A DNA stretch of 64,000 nucleotides from Hymenobacter gummosus (GCF_003970915.1 NZ_RXOF01000007.1:62001-126000), one strand, 5' to 3'. Shown: positions 30,190 to 38,430, counted from the first letter of the stretch. Notes: generated by a model from the letters alone, not told the origin. Made by a program: numbers and translations.

Positions 30190-30197
30190 CAAAATTA
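30190..30197 (-). promoter_or_regulatory. Candidate -7 box TAATTTTG for bacilliredoxin
   Basis: Exact TAnnTTTG on the minus strand, about 64 bases before the ATG at 30126. No TTG is well placed upstream, so the -33 element is missing or degenerate. Confidence 0.5.
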
Positions 30198-30279
30198 CGC
30201 AAACTCCGCTTGGGCGGAGTGCGTGTATAACCCGCTGCCGGGGGGTAGAAGTTTGCCCGCCCTATATATTTTTCCGCCG

Positions 30280-30594
30280 ATGACCTACGCCGACTTCACT
30301 GCTACTCTCACCGCCCCGGCTCCGCCCGCCACGCTGCCGGCGCTGCTGCGGGCCCTGTGGCTGGAGCACCACGGCCGCTGGGCAGCCGCCCACGATATTG
30401 CCCAGCAGGACGAAACCGACCCGCTCAGCTGCTGGCTGCACGCTTACCTGCACCGCCGCGAGGGCGACGCGGCCAACGCCGGCTACTGGTACCGCCGCGC
30501 CGGCCGCCCGCGCTTCGCCGGCTCGGAAGCGGAGGAGTGGCAGGCGCTGGTGCGGGCGGGGCTGGCTGCGTCGGATAAAAGCCCGTCATCCTGA
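30280..30594 (+). CDS. Small hypothetical protein
   Basis: 104 residues from ATG at 30280. The conserved-looking segment is LEHHGRWAAAHDIAQQDE ... CWLHAYLHRREGDAANAGYWYRRAGRP. I remember this as a short uncharacterised family in several phyla with the pattern WLHAYLHR-EGD-NA-YWYRRAGR. Predicted all-helical and cytosolic, with no signal peptide. The last codons and the TGA stop are supplied by the left arm of a long inverted repeat (30582 onward), so the original C-terminus may have been replaced. Function unknown. Confidence 0.75.
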   Translation: MTYADFTATLTAPAPPATLPALLRALWLEHHGRWAAAHDIAQQDETDPLSCWLHAYLHRREGDAANAGYWYRRAGRPRFAGSEAEEWQALVRAGLAASDKSPSS

Positions 30595-30830
30595 GGCGCA
30601 GCCGCAGGACCTGCCTCCTGCCCTGCACCGCCGCACCTACGAAGTGTCGACGCTTTTCGGGAACCGCTTCAATGATGCAGCGACGCCACCAATACCAGCA
30701 TGTTGGTGGCAGCACTTTTAGCCTGCTGCCGAAAGAACGTCGGCGCCTTGCTGTTACCGGCGGTGCCAGGTTCGAGGAAGGTCCTTAGCTACGCCTTCCT
30801 GCGGTTCGCTCTGCTCAGGATGACGTGCTT
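30582..30830. repeat. About 250-bp inverted repeat element (GTCATCCTGAG type)
   Basis: The left end reads GCCCGTCATCCTGAGGCGCA and the right end is its near complement (ending CTCAGGATGACGTGC). Additional internal complementary pieces are CAGGACCT/AAGGTCCT and CACCGCCG/CGGCGGTG. There is no ORF of note inside. MITE-like. It supplies the stop codon of the preceding small gene and fills most of the 350-base gap before the TPR gene. Confidence 0.75.
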
Positions 30831-30944
30831 TTTATCCACTCCTCCAGCCATCTGCTCTTCTTTCATCCACCGCCTTCCGCATCTCCGGAAAAATGCAATA
30901 TATTTCGACAAGTTCCTTCACCACACCTTGGGCCTAAGTCGGCT

Positions 30945-32003
30945 ATGAAACAATACTTATTCCTGTTTGGATGCATGCTGACGGGTTCCGCCGCCCAGGC
31001 GCAGACCGATACCGTGCGGGCCTCTACCCTGCCGCCGGCCCAGCTGGCCGAGAAATATTACAATAGCGGCGTCGCTAAGTTCAACGACAAAAGCTACAAC
31101 GCCGCCCTTCAGGACTTCGACCGGGCGCTGGCCGCCAAGCCCGATTTTGCCCGGGCTTACTACAACCGCGCCGCCACCCGCTACGAGCTGAAGCAGTACG
31201 CCCCGGCTGTGCAGGACTACAACGAAGCCATCCGCCTCGACCCCTCGACGTTTACGGCCTGGTACGGCCGCGCCCAGGCCCGGCAGGCCCAGGGGCAGGC
31301 CGCCGAAGCCGAGCAGGACTACGGTAAGGTGACCGAGCTGAAGCCCGACTACGCCGCCGCCTGGTACGACCGCGGCGCCCTGCGCTTCGAGAAGGGCGAC
31401 TACCAGGCCGCCCTGCAGGACTTCACCCAGGCCACCAAGGTCGATGCGAAGTACGCCTACGCCTGGCACGACCGCGCCTCGGCCGAGCGGCAGCTGGGCC
31501 AGCCCGAAGCCGCCGTGCGCGACTACACCGAGGCCCTGCGCCTCAACCCCGACCTGCACGTGGCCCTGCTCAACCGCGCCGCCGCCAAGCGCCGCCTCAA
31601 AGACTACAAAGGCGCCTTGGAGGACTACTCCGACTACCTGCGCCGCCGCTCCGACGACCCGGTGGGCTACCTCGGCCGCGCCGGGGCCCGATACGAAGCC
31701 GGCGAGTACCAGGCCGCCGTGGACGACCTGACGCAGGCCCTGAAGCTGCGGCCCGACTACGCCCTGGCCCTGAACAACCGCGCCGCTGCCTACCAGCAGC
31801 TTAAAAACTACAAGGCCGCCGAAGCCGACGCCTCGGCCGCCATCAACCAGAACCCGCAGTACGCCGAGGCCTACCTCAACCGCGGCCACGCCCGCGAAAT
31901 GCTGCGCAACGTGCCCGGCGCCTGCGCCGACTGGCGCAAAGCCGCCGAGCTGGGCATCACCGCCGGCACCGCCTACGCCGCCAACTCGGGCTGTGAGCAA
32001 TGA
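30945..32003 (+). CDS. Secreted tetratricopeptide-repeat protein
   Basis: 352 residues from ATG at 30945. A signal peptide (MKQYLFLFGCMLTGSAAQAQ) is followed by nine or so TPR units of 34 residues, for example YNAALQDFDRALAAKPDFAR and YQAALQDFTQATKVDAKYAY. The TPR consensus residues (A8, Y11, A20, P32) are well kept. It probably acts as a periplasmic protein-protein scaffold. The next gene, a PorE-like protein also starting with TPRs, lies 97 bases downstream across a palindrome made of TGATTGAATGA words; the TPR gene stop TGA is the first three bases of that palindrome. Confidence 0.9.
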   Translation: MKQYLFLFGCMLTGSAAQAQTDTVRASTLPPAQLAEKYYNSGVAKFNDKSYNAALQDFDRALAAKPDFARAYYNRAATRYELKQYAPAVQDYNEAIRLDPSTFTAWYGRAQARQAQGQAAEAEQDYGKVTELKPDYAAAWYDRGALRFEKGDYQAALQDFTQATKVDAKYAYAWHDRASAERQLGQPEAAVRDYTEALRLNPDLHVALLNRAAAKRRLKDYKGALEDYSDYLRRRSDDPVGYLGRAGARYEAGEYQAAVDDLTQALKLRPDYALALNNRAAAYQQLKNYKAAEADASAAINQNPQYAEAYLNRGHAREMLRNVPGACADWRKAAELGITAGTAYAANSGCEQ

Positions 32004-32095
32004 TTGAATGACCAATTGATTGAATGATTGAATGGCAAAACCCACTCAATCATTCAATCACTCAATCATCCAGTCATTCAATCACTCAATCATTG
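32001..32095. repeat. Private-word palindrome (TGATTGAATGA) between TPR and PorE-like genes
   Basis: Left part 32001-32034 carries three copies of ATTGAATG-like words. Right part 32044-32095 carries five copies of the complement (TCAATCA/TCATTCAATCA). It begins at the TGA stop of the upstream gene and ends 5 bases before the ATG of the next gene. Confidence 0.9.
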
Positions 32096-32100
32096 CCCCC

Positions 32101-34158
32101 ATGCTTAGATATCTATACACCGCTTCCTTCGTGCTGCTGACCACGCTGAGTGCCGCCGCGCAGAACGTGGAATTCTCCAAGGACGAGTTCAAGGGCGACA
32201 AGGAAAGCCTCAAGAATGCCCAGAAGGAGCTGAAGGAAGCCAACAGCTGGTACGAAACCGACCCGCCGCGCTACGAGCAGGCCCTGCCGCACTTCCTGGC
32301 CGCCCAGCAGGTGAATCCCAACAACGCCCAGCTCAACTTCCGCATCGGGCACTGCTACCTGAACTCCACCTACAAGGCCAAGGCCCTGCCCTACCTGCAG
32401 AAGGCCTACCAGCTCGACCCGCAGGTGGACGCGCGCATCCGCTACATGCTGGGCCGCGGCCTGCACCTGAACGCCCGCTGGGAAGAGGCCATTGCCGAGT
32501 ACAAGGCCGCCCAGCCCGCCGCCGGCAGCAAAAACGCCACCGCCCAGCAGAATGACATCCGCAAAAAGATTCAGGAGTGCGAAGCCGGCCTGGCCTTGAT
32601 GAAAACGCCCACCCGCGCCTTTATCGACAACGTGGGCACGGCCATCAACACGCCCTACCCCGAGTACGGCCCGGTCATCACGGCCGATGAGTCGGTGATG
32701 CTGTTTACCTCCCGCCGCGACGGGGGCGTGGGCGACGAGAAGGACCCGTTTATCGGGGGCTACTTCGAGGACATCTGGCAGTCGGTGAAGGGCAAGGACG
32801 GGCAGTGGCAGGCGGCCCGGAACCTGGGGCCGACGGTGAATACCAAGGGCCACGACGCGGTGGTGGCCCTCTCGCCCGACGGGCAGAAGCTGGTGACCTA
32901 CGTGGAGGACGGCGCCGGCGACCTGCACGAAGCCGACCTGAAGGGCTCGGCCTGGAGCAAGCCCGGCTCGTTGGGCCGGCGCGTCAACGGGGGCCAGTCG
33001 CACGAGTCTTCGGCGGCGTACGCACCCAACGGGCGCATGCTGTACTTCGTCAGCAACGGCTCGGAGGAAAGCTCCCGCGGCGGCCACGACATCTGGCGCC
33101 TCGACGTGGAGGGCAAGGGCAAGGCCGAAAACCTAGGCTCCGTCATCAACACGCCCTACGACGAGGACGGCATCTTCGTGCACCCCGACGGCAAGACCAT
33201 CTACTTCTCGTCGCAGGGCCACAATTCCATGGGCGGCTACGACATCTTTCGCTCGGAGTGGAAAAACGGGCAGTGGACCAAGCCCGAAAACCTGGGCTGG
33301 CCCATCAACACCCCCGACGACGACGTGTTCTTCGTGCTGTCGGCCTCGGGCCGCCACGGCTACTTCGCCTCCTCCCGCGACGATTCGCAGGGCAGCCGCG
33401 ACATCTACATGATTACCTTCCTGGGCCCGGAGAAGCCGCCGGTTATTTCCTCCGAGGAGCCGCTGCTGGCCTCCCGCGCCGCCCCGGTGCGGCAGACGCT
33501 GCTGGCCCCGGCCGTGCCCATTGCCACTGCCCAGGTCACCATTCTGAAGGGCACCGTGACGGACGCCGACTCCAAGCAGCCCATCGAGGCCACCATCGAG
33601 CTGGTCGACAACACGCTGAGCCAGACCATTGCCTCGTTCCGCTCCAACTCGCAGTCGGGGCGCTACTTGGTGTCGTTGCCCTCGGGCGTGAACTACGGCA
33701 TCGTGGTGCGCAAGGAGGGCTACCTGTTTCACTCCGAGAACTTCGATTTGCCCCAGGGCGCGGCCTACTCGGAAGTGGTGAAGGACATTCCGCTCAAGAA
33801 GCTGGACGTGGGCGCCAAGGTGGTGCTCAACAACATCTTCTTCGACTTCGACAAGGCCACGCTGCGCAAGGAAAGCACCGCCGAGCTGGAGCGCCTGGTG
33901 CAGCTGATGACCACCGAGTACCCCGCGCTGCGCATTGAAATTTCGGGCCACACCGACAACGTGGGCAAGGCCGAGTACAACAAGGACCTCTCGCAGCGCC
34001 GCGCCAAGGCCGTGGTCGATTACCTCACCGCCCACGGCGTGGCCGCCGCCCGCCTCACCTCCGCCGGTTACGGCGACACTCAGCCCGTGGCGCCCAACAC
34101 CAGCAAGGAAGGCCGGCAGCTGAACCGCCGCACCGAGTTTAAGGTGGTGGCTAAATAA
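32101..34158 (+). CDS. PorE-like OmpA family protein (TPR, PD40 propeller, carboxypeptidase-like, OmpA)
   Basis: 685 residues from ATG at 32101. Signal peptide MLRYLYTASFVLLTTLSAAAQ; TPR region about 25-170; WD40-like PD40 propeller about 175-450 (AINTPYPEYGPVITADESVM ... HDIWRLDVEGKG); a carboxypeptidase-regulatory-like beta domain about 475-560 (ILKGTVTDADSKQPIEATIE); and a C-terminal OmpA peptidoglycan-binding domain (IFFDFDKATLRKESTAEL ... ISGHTDNVGKAEYNKDLSQRRAKAV). This domain order matches PorE, a peptidoglycan-bound part of the type IX secretion machine in Porphyromonas, but several paralogues share it, so the exact role is inferred. A 50-bp CGGATT element starts 2 bases after its stop. 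Confidence 0.88.
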   Translation: MLRYLYTASFVLLTTLSAAAQNVEFSKDEFKGDKESLKNAQKELKEANSWYETDPPRYEQALPHFLAAQQVNPNNAQLNFRIGHCYLNSTYKAKALPYLQKAYQLDPQVDARIRYMLGRGLHLNARWEEAIAEYKAAQPAAGSKNATAQQNDIRKKIQECEAGLALMKTPTRAFIDNVGTAINTPYPEYGPVITADESVMLFTSRRDGGVGDEKDPFIGGYFEDIWQSVKGKDGQWQAARNLGPTVNTKGHDAVVALSPDGQKLVTYVEDGAGDLHEADLKGSAWSKPGSLGRRVNGGQSHESSAAYAPNGRMLYFVSNGSEESSRGGHDIWRLDVEGKGKAENLGSVINTPYDEDGIFVHPDGKTIYFSSQGHNSMGGYDIFRSEWKNGQWTKPENLGWPINTPDDDVFFVLSASGRHGYFASSRDDSQGSRDIYMITFLGPEKPPVISSEEPLLASRAAPVRQTLLAPAVPIATAQVTILKGTVTDADSKQPIEATIELVDNTLSQTIASFRSNSQSGRYLVSLPSGVNYGIVVRKEGYLFHSENFDLPQGAAYSEVVKDIPLKKLDVGAKVVLNNIFFDFDKATLRKESTAELERLVQLMTTEYPALRIEISGHTDNVGKAEYNKDLSQRRAKAVVDYLTAHGVAAARLTSAGYGDTQPVAPNTSKEGRQLNRRTEFKVVAK

Positions 34159-34160
34159 GA

Positions 34161-34210
34161 ATCACGGATTGGTGCGGATTTGACGGATTACACGGATTTT
34201 GTAGACGATT
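34161..34210 (+). repeat. 50-bp CGGATT element, copy 2
   Basis: 50 bp starting ATCACGGATT two bases after the PorE-like stop and ending GTAGACGATT. It matches copies at 24273 and 35884 at the large majority of positions with no gaps. Confidence 0.9.
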
Positions 34211-34219
34211 GTCGTCCGG

Positions 34220-34251
34220 GTGGTGCCACGACTTCATAATCGTGGCACCAC
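34220..34251. repeat. REP-like hairpin GTGGTGCCACGA
   Basis: Perfect 12-bp arms (34220-34231 and 34240-34251) with an 8-base loop. Closely related to the hairpin at 59550-59581, which has the same outer GTGGTGCC/GGCACCAC ends and a similar loop. Confidence 0.85.
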
Positions 34252-34275
34252 TGCGTTTAAGGCGCATCCGCGTGC

Positions 34276-34401
34276 AGGATTCCCTAAGGGGCCTCCGCCG
34301 CATGGAATTGCTCATGTAGGATTCCCTCAAGGGTTCCACCGGACGGAAACGAGTGTGGCGCATTTCCCAAGGGCTTCTCCCGGCCGGAAATGGGCATTGC
34401 G
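34276..34401. repeat. Degenerate ~42-bp tandem repeat (three units)
   Basis: Units begin near 34276, 34318 and 34360. Each has ATTCCC-AAGGG followed by a TTCC..CCGG..GGAAA core. Spacing is 41-42 bp. There is no coding signal. Together with the preceding repeats it fills the 310-base gap before the minus-strand gene pair. Confidence 0.65.
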
Positions 34402-34468
34402 CCAATGCGCAACGGGCAGTACCAGCCGGCGCCGCCGTAGTATCAGCACCTGCGTCCTGCTCCGCGGC

Positions 34469-34924
34469 TCAATCCAAGTCGTAGTACCGCTCGAAGTAGC
34501 CGTCGAAGCTGCGGTGCTTGCCCAGGCCGATGGTGTCAAACTCATCCAGCCACCCCTGACGCTGCACACCCAGCAGCCGCAGCGCCGCGTTGATGCCGCC
34601 ACGGGTGGCGGGCATGATGGTTTGGTCGCCTTCGTACACGGCGGCGTACTGCTCCCCCGTGCCGCCGAAGTAGTCGGTGCTGATAAGGGCGTAGCGGCCG
34701 AGGCCCAGCGCCCGGGCGAAGAACCGGGTCACGTCGTTGTCGAGGATAATGTCGGAGTAATTGCGGTGCGGAATACCGAGCTGTTCGGCCCAGTAGTCAC
34801 TGTGCCAGGCATTCAGCCCAATGATGGTAAAGCCGTTTTCAAGGAAGCAGGGCAGCTCGTAGCGGGCAGCCTGCGCCTGGTCGGCGGGGCTGGCGGTGAC
34901 CAGGGCGCTGATGTGGTGGCCCAT
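34469..34924 (-). CDS. Hypothetical protein, coupled to DUF4261 gene
   Basis: 151 residues from ATG at 34924. Its ATG overlaps the stop of the upstream gene by one base (TAATG), so it is almost certainly translated together with it. It starts MGHHISALVTASPADQAQAA and contains LNAWHSDYWAEQLGI and STDYFGGTGEQYAAVYEG. No signal peptide, membrane segment or familiar motif. I do not recognise the family. Pairing with a DUF4261 protein suggests a shared, unknown role; polymorphic-toxin immunity or stress are only guesses. Confidence 0.75.
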   Translation of the reverse strand: MGHHISALVTASPADQAQAARYELPCFLENGFTIIGLNAWHSDYWAEQLGIPHRNYSDIILDNDVTRFFARALGLGRYALISTDYFGGTGEQYAAVYEGDQTIMPATRGGINAALRLLGVQRQGWLDEFDTIGLGKHRSFDGYFERYYDLD

Positions 34925-35790
34925 TACTGCGGGTCGGTATCGACGTCGATTACGATGCGCGCGGGGGCCACCGCGGCGTCGGCGTAGTAGCAAGTCCACA
35001 TGTCGGCGGGGGTGAGACCCTGGATGGTGTTGCCGGGCTCGATGACCACCCCATTTTCGTAGATGTAATTGGCGTAGCTCCACACCGCGCCCACCACCTG
35101 GTTGGGGTCCATTTCCTGGAACAGAATCTGAAAGTCCGGCAGCCCCAGCGCGTGCAGGCCGAGCGTGTCCACTAGCATCTGGCCCTCGGCGCCGTCGGCA
35201 ATGTTGAAAAAGCGCACGTTGAGCAGCCCGTTCAGCACGTCCGGCTCCTCGTCCGTCACGGCCAGCACGTAGGCAAACGGGTTCACCAGCTTGTCGCTCG
35301 CCCCGAAATGCACCGCCTGCGGCCGGGTAGCTTTAATGAGGGCCACCACAAACTTCTGGAAGTACCCCACCCGCTGCTGATGCTCCAGCCCGCGCGACAT
35401 CATATCCGTGACGAGGAACTCATACCGGCACTGCTGCACCACGTCGGCCGCCTCGGGCCAGTGCCAGCTTTGCGTCAGCGCCGCGGCGACGGATTCCGGA
35501 TCAAATTGCGGCTCTTCGGCCAGTAGCACCGCGCCCTGCGCAGGCACGCGGGCATCCTGGTACTGCACGCTGTAGTCGGGGAAGAAATAGAGCAGCGCGT
35601 TGCCCTCGTTGTCCGCCTCGTCGACGCGGGCAAACTCGTTGCGCAGCTCGGCGGTTATGCGGGCCTGATCCAGGCTGATGGGCTGCGCAAACAGAAACCG
35701 CACGTGCAGCATCTGCGGCGCATTCTCCACCGACTCTTCAGACGAAGCGTTGGCCGGGTCGTTTTCAGGATTGATGAAGTCGGATGACAT
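34924..35790 (-). CDS. DUF4261 domain-containing protein
   Basis: 288 residues from ATG at 35790. The first ~30 residues are acidic and disordered (NDPANASSEESVENAP). The rest looks like DUF4261: QAVHFGASDKLVNPFAYVLA, LNVRFFNIADGAEGQMLVDTLGLHALGLPDFQ and a closing GNTIQGLTPADMWTCYYAD. The assignment is from memory of the family pattern. DUF4261 proteins are cytosolic and of unknown function. First gene of a two-gene unit. The region upstream carries the third 50-bp CGGATT element. Confidence 0.75.
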   Translation of the reverse strand: MSSDFINPENDPANASSEESVENAPQMLHVRFLFAQPISLDQARITAELRNEFARVDEADNEGNALLYFFPDYSVQYQDARVPAQGAVLLAEEPQFDPESVAAALTQSWHWPEAADVVQQCRYEFLVTDMMSRGLEHQQRVGYFQKFVVALIKATRPQAVHFGASDKLVNPFAYVLAVTDEEPDVLNGLLNVRFFNIADGAEGQMLVDTLGLHALGLPDFQILFQEMDPNQVVGAVWSYANYIYENGVVIEPGNTIQGLTPADMWTCYYADAAVAPARIVIDVDTDPQ

Positions 35791-35883
35791 AATGCAGGGA
35801 CGTCGAGGAGGCAAAGCAACAGCAGTGGCCCAAGCTACTCCAAGTTGCGCACCAATGCACAGTCCACCCCGAACCCAAAGGCC

Positions 35884-35933
35884 AATCGTCCACGAAATCC
35901 GTGTAATTCGTCAAATCCGCAAGAATCCGTGAT
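35884..35933 (-). repeat. 50-bp CGGATT element, copy 3
   Basis: Reverse-strand copy; read on the minus strand it starts ATCACGGATT and ends GTGGACGATT like the others. It lies between the divergent DUF4261 and LUD genes, 11 bases before the LUD ATG. Confidence 0.9.
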
Positions 35934-35944
35934 TAGCTTTGTAC

Positions 35945-36601
35945 ATGGCCGAATCGTCCCGTGACATCATTCTGAAGCGCATCCGCACGGCCCTGCAGCA
36001 GCCCAGCCCGCAGCAGCCGGCCGTGCCCAACTTCACCGCCCCGCTGTTCCCCGCCCCGGCCGACGACCTGACCATCAGCTTCGCCGAAAGCTTCGTGCGG
36101 GCCGGCGGCACGTTCTACTATTGCGCCAGCGAGGAGCACTTCTACGATTTGCTCTACGCCCACAAAAAGGAGCGGCAGATCGGCAACCTGTTCGTGTGGG
36201 AGCCGGAGCTGAAGAAGCTGCTGCACGCGGCCGGCATAGTCCACCAGGGCGACGAAGCCGACTTTATTGCCCACGCCGACGCGGGCCTGACCACCTGCGA
36301 GGCCCTGGTGGCGCGTACCGGCTCGGTGCTGCTCAGCGCGGCCACCGCCAGCGGCCGGCGCCTGAGCATCTACCCCGATCAGCAGCTGGTGTTTGCCCGC
36401 GCCTCCCAGGTAGTGGCCGACATCAAGGACGCGCTGCAGCTGGTGCTGGACAAGTTCGGCGGGCTCGACAAGCTGCCGTCCATGCTGTCGTTGGCCACCG
36501 GCCCCAGCCGCACCGCCGACATCGAAAAGACCCTGGTGCTCGGCGCCCACGGCCCGCGCAGCATCACCCTGTTTTTGCTTGATGACCTCCCCACTGCCTG
36601 A
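35945..36601 (+). CDS. LUD domain protein (LutC/YkgG-like)
   Basis: 218 residues from ATG at 35945. It starts MAESSRDIILKRIRTALQQP as LutC proteins do. The LUD domain is visible in DAGLTTCEALVARTGSVLLS, RRLSIYPDQQLVFARASQVV and LATGPSRTADIEKTLVLGAHGP. In Bacillus, LutC works with the iron-sulfur proteins LutA and LutB in lactate oxidation; those partners are not here, so the substrate link is uncertain. A perfect -7-like TAGCTTTG lies at 35934-35941, only 3 bases before the ATG, which would imply a leaderless transcript if used. Its 3' end overlaps lpxH by 20 bases. Confidence 0.88.
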   Translation: MAESSRDIILKRIRTALQQPSPQQPAVPNFTAPLFPAPADDLTISFAESFVRAGGTFYYCASEEHFYDLLYAHKKERQIGNLFVWEPELKKLLHAAGIVHQGDEADFIAHADAGLTTCEALVARTGSVLLSAATASGRRLSIYPDQQLVFARASQVVADIKDALQLVLDKFGGLDKLPSMLSLATGPSRTADIEKTLVLGAHGPRSITLFLLDDLPTA

Positions 36602-37367
36602 GCTGCCGCCCCTGCCGCTGCCGCCCGGCCGCAAGGTGTACCTGGCCTCCGATTTTCACCTCGGCGCCCCCAACCCAGCCAGCTCCCGGGAACGGGAGCG
36701 GCGCATCGTGCGCTGGCTGGATATGGCCGCCCGGGACGCGGCGGCCATCTACCTCGTGGGCGACATATTCGACTTCTGGTTTGAGTACCGCCACGCCATT
36801 CCCCGCGGCTTTATCCGCCTGCAGGGCAAGCTGGCCGAGCTGGTCGACGGCGGGCTGCCGGTGACCTTCTTCACCGGCAACCACGACATGTGGATGTTCG
36901 GCTACTTCACCCAGGAGCTGGGCATTCCGGTGCTGCGCCACCCCATCAGCCTCAGCATCGGGGAGCAGCGCTTCCACATCGGCCACGGTGACGGGCTGGG
37001 GCCCAAGGACTACACCTACAAGGTGCTCAAGCGCATTTTTGCCTCGCCGGTGGCCCAGTGGCTATTTGCGCGCATTCACCCCAACGTGGGCATCGGCATT
37101 GCCAACGCCTGGAGCCAGCGTAGCCGCCTGAGCAACTCGGCCAAGGACGACGTGTACCTCGGCGACGAGGAGTGGCTGCTGGTGTACTGCCGGGAGCTGG
37201 AAAAGCGTTTTCACCACGACTACTACGTGTTCGGCCACCGCCACCTGCCCCTCGACGTACCCGTGGGGGACCGGAGCCGCTACGTCAACCTCGGCGAGTG
37301 GGTCAATTATTGCACGTACGGCGTCTACGATGGCCACACCCTGTCCCTGGAGCGTTTTGAAGGCTAA
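36582..37367 (+). CDS. lpxH: UDP-2,3-diacylglucosamine diphosphatase LpxH-like
   Basis: 261 residues from ATG at 36582, 20 bases inside the preceding gene. It is a metallophosphatase with the expected metal-ligand motifs: ASDFHLGAP (Asp, His), VGDIFDFWFEY (Asp), FTGNHDMWMFG (Asn, His), HIGHGDGLGP (His) and YVFGHRHLPLD (His). It should cut UDP-2,3-diacylglucosamine to lipid X and UMP in lipid A synthesis at the inner membrane face. The insertion between motifs (RIHPNVGIGIANAWSQRSR) agrees with Bacteroidota LpxH/LpxH2-type proteins. The overlap with the LUD gene and with the next gene suggests one transcript for all three. Confidence 0.92.
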   Translation: MTSPLPELPPLPLPPGRKVYLASDFHLGAPNPASSRERERRIVRWLDMAARDAAAIYLVGDIFDFWFEYRHAIPRGFIRLQGKLAELVDGGLPVTFFTGNHDMWMFGYFTQELGIPVLRHPISLSIGEQRFHIGHGDGLGPKDYTYKVLKRIFASPVAQWLFARIHPNVGIGIANAWSQRSRLSNSAKDDVYLGDEEWLLVYCRELEKRFHHDYYVFGHRHLPLDVPVGDRSRYVNLGEWVNYCTYGVYDGHTLSLERFEG

Positions 37368-38256
37368 TTTCCGGCGCGGCACCGCGGCTGGTTTGTTCTT
37401 GCTTGGGCTGACACCAGCCGCCCGGGCCCAGACGGCTACCACCCCGCCCACGGCCCCGGCCGAGGTGCGCCCGGCCGCCCAGCCGCCCGCTGCTCCGGCA
37501 GCCACGCCCGCTACCCTGGCCCTGGTGCGCACGGTGAAGCTGGCCCAGCCCGGCCCGGCCTCCCTGGACCGCAAAGGCAACCTCTACGTGACGGACGCGC
37601 AGAACAACCTGCGGCAGTTCGGGCCCGACGGGCAGGCGCTGGCCACTTACTCGCCCCCGCTGCCCGGCCACACGGCCCAGGTGGAAGCCTGGAACACCAC
37701 TAAGATCCTGGTCTTCTACGACGACCGGCAGGAGCTGCTGCTGCTCGACCGGTTTCTCTCCCCCATCGGCGCCACGCGGCTGCCCGAGCTGGTCAACGAC
37801 GGGCTGGTGCGCACCGCCACCCTGGCCCCCGACGACAACCTCTGGCTGCTCAACGAGAGTAACCTCACGCTGCAGCAGTACAGCTCAGCCCTGCGCCGCA
37901 TCACCGTCAGCACCCCGCTCGACGTGCTGCTGGGCCGCAGCAAGCCCGATTTCCGCTTCCTGCGCGAGTACCAGAACAACCTCTACCTGGTCGACCGCGC
38001 CGGCGGCATCTGGGTCTTCGACAACCTGGGCAACTTCCGCAAAAAGCTCCCCTTCAGCGGCCTGAACTGGGTAGGCTTCCGCGGCGACGAACTGTACTAC
38101 GTAAAAGACGGCCTGCTGCACTTCTACCACCTCTACAGCCTGCAGGAGCGCACTGTGCTGCTGCCCGTAGCCGACGCGGCCCACACCTTGGTGGGCGAGC
38201 AGTACCTTTACGCCTTTACGCCCGCGGGCTTTGCGGTGTATCAGCTGCCCCGCTAA
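37357..38256 (+). CDS. Secreted six-bladed beta-propeller-like protein
   Basis: About 299 residues from a TTG at 37357 that overlaps the end of lpxH; an ATG at 37330 would add nine residues. The TTG start gives a clean signal peptide (KANFRRGTAAGLFLLGLTPAARAQ). A Pro/Ala/Thr-rich linker (TPPTAPAEVRPAAQPPAAPA) leads to NHL/6-bladed-propeller-like repeats such as GPASLDRKGNLYVTDAQNNL and APDDNLWLLNESNLTLQQYS. No catalytic motif. Proteins of this type are common in Bacteroidota next to envelope genes. Part of the LUD-lpxH transcript; function unknown. Confidence 0.8.
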   Translation: MKANFRRGTAAGLFLLGLTPAARAQTATTPPTAPAEVRPAAQPPAAPAATPATLALVRTVKLAQPGPASLDRKGNLYVTDAQNNLRQFGPDGQALATYSPPLPGHTAQVEAWNTTKILVFYDDRQELLLLDRFLSPIGATRLPELVNDGLVRTATLAPDDNLWLLNESNLTLQQYSSALRRITVSTPLDVLLGRSKPDFRFLREYQNNLYLVDRAGGIWVFDNLGNFRKKLPFSGLNWVGFRGDELYYVKDGLLHFYHLYSLQERTVLLPVADAAHTLVGEQYLYAFTPAGFAVYQLPR

Positions 38257-38366
38257 GGCCCGCTCGTTGTCGACCCACCGGCAGTCCGCAACCTGAGCCA
38301 GCTACAATCCACAGGGGCTCCTACCGCAGTAAGCCCGCTACCTGATAATTATTTCCTGCCCAAACA

Positions 38367-38396
38367 TTGCACTTGGCCTATTTACCTGTACATTTT
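38367..38396 (+). promoter_or_regulatory. Candidate promoter TTG-N19-TACATTTT
   Basis: TTG at 38367-38369 and TACATTTT at 38389-38396, spaced 19 bases, close to the Bacteroidota consensus TTG-N19-TAnnTTTG with one mismatch. It lies in an AT-richer spacer, 34 bases before the ATG at 38431. Confidence 0.6.
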
Positions 38397-38430
38397 CTAC
38401 CAATCCAGGTGAATTGTTGCGTATTTGATT

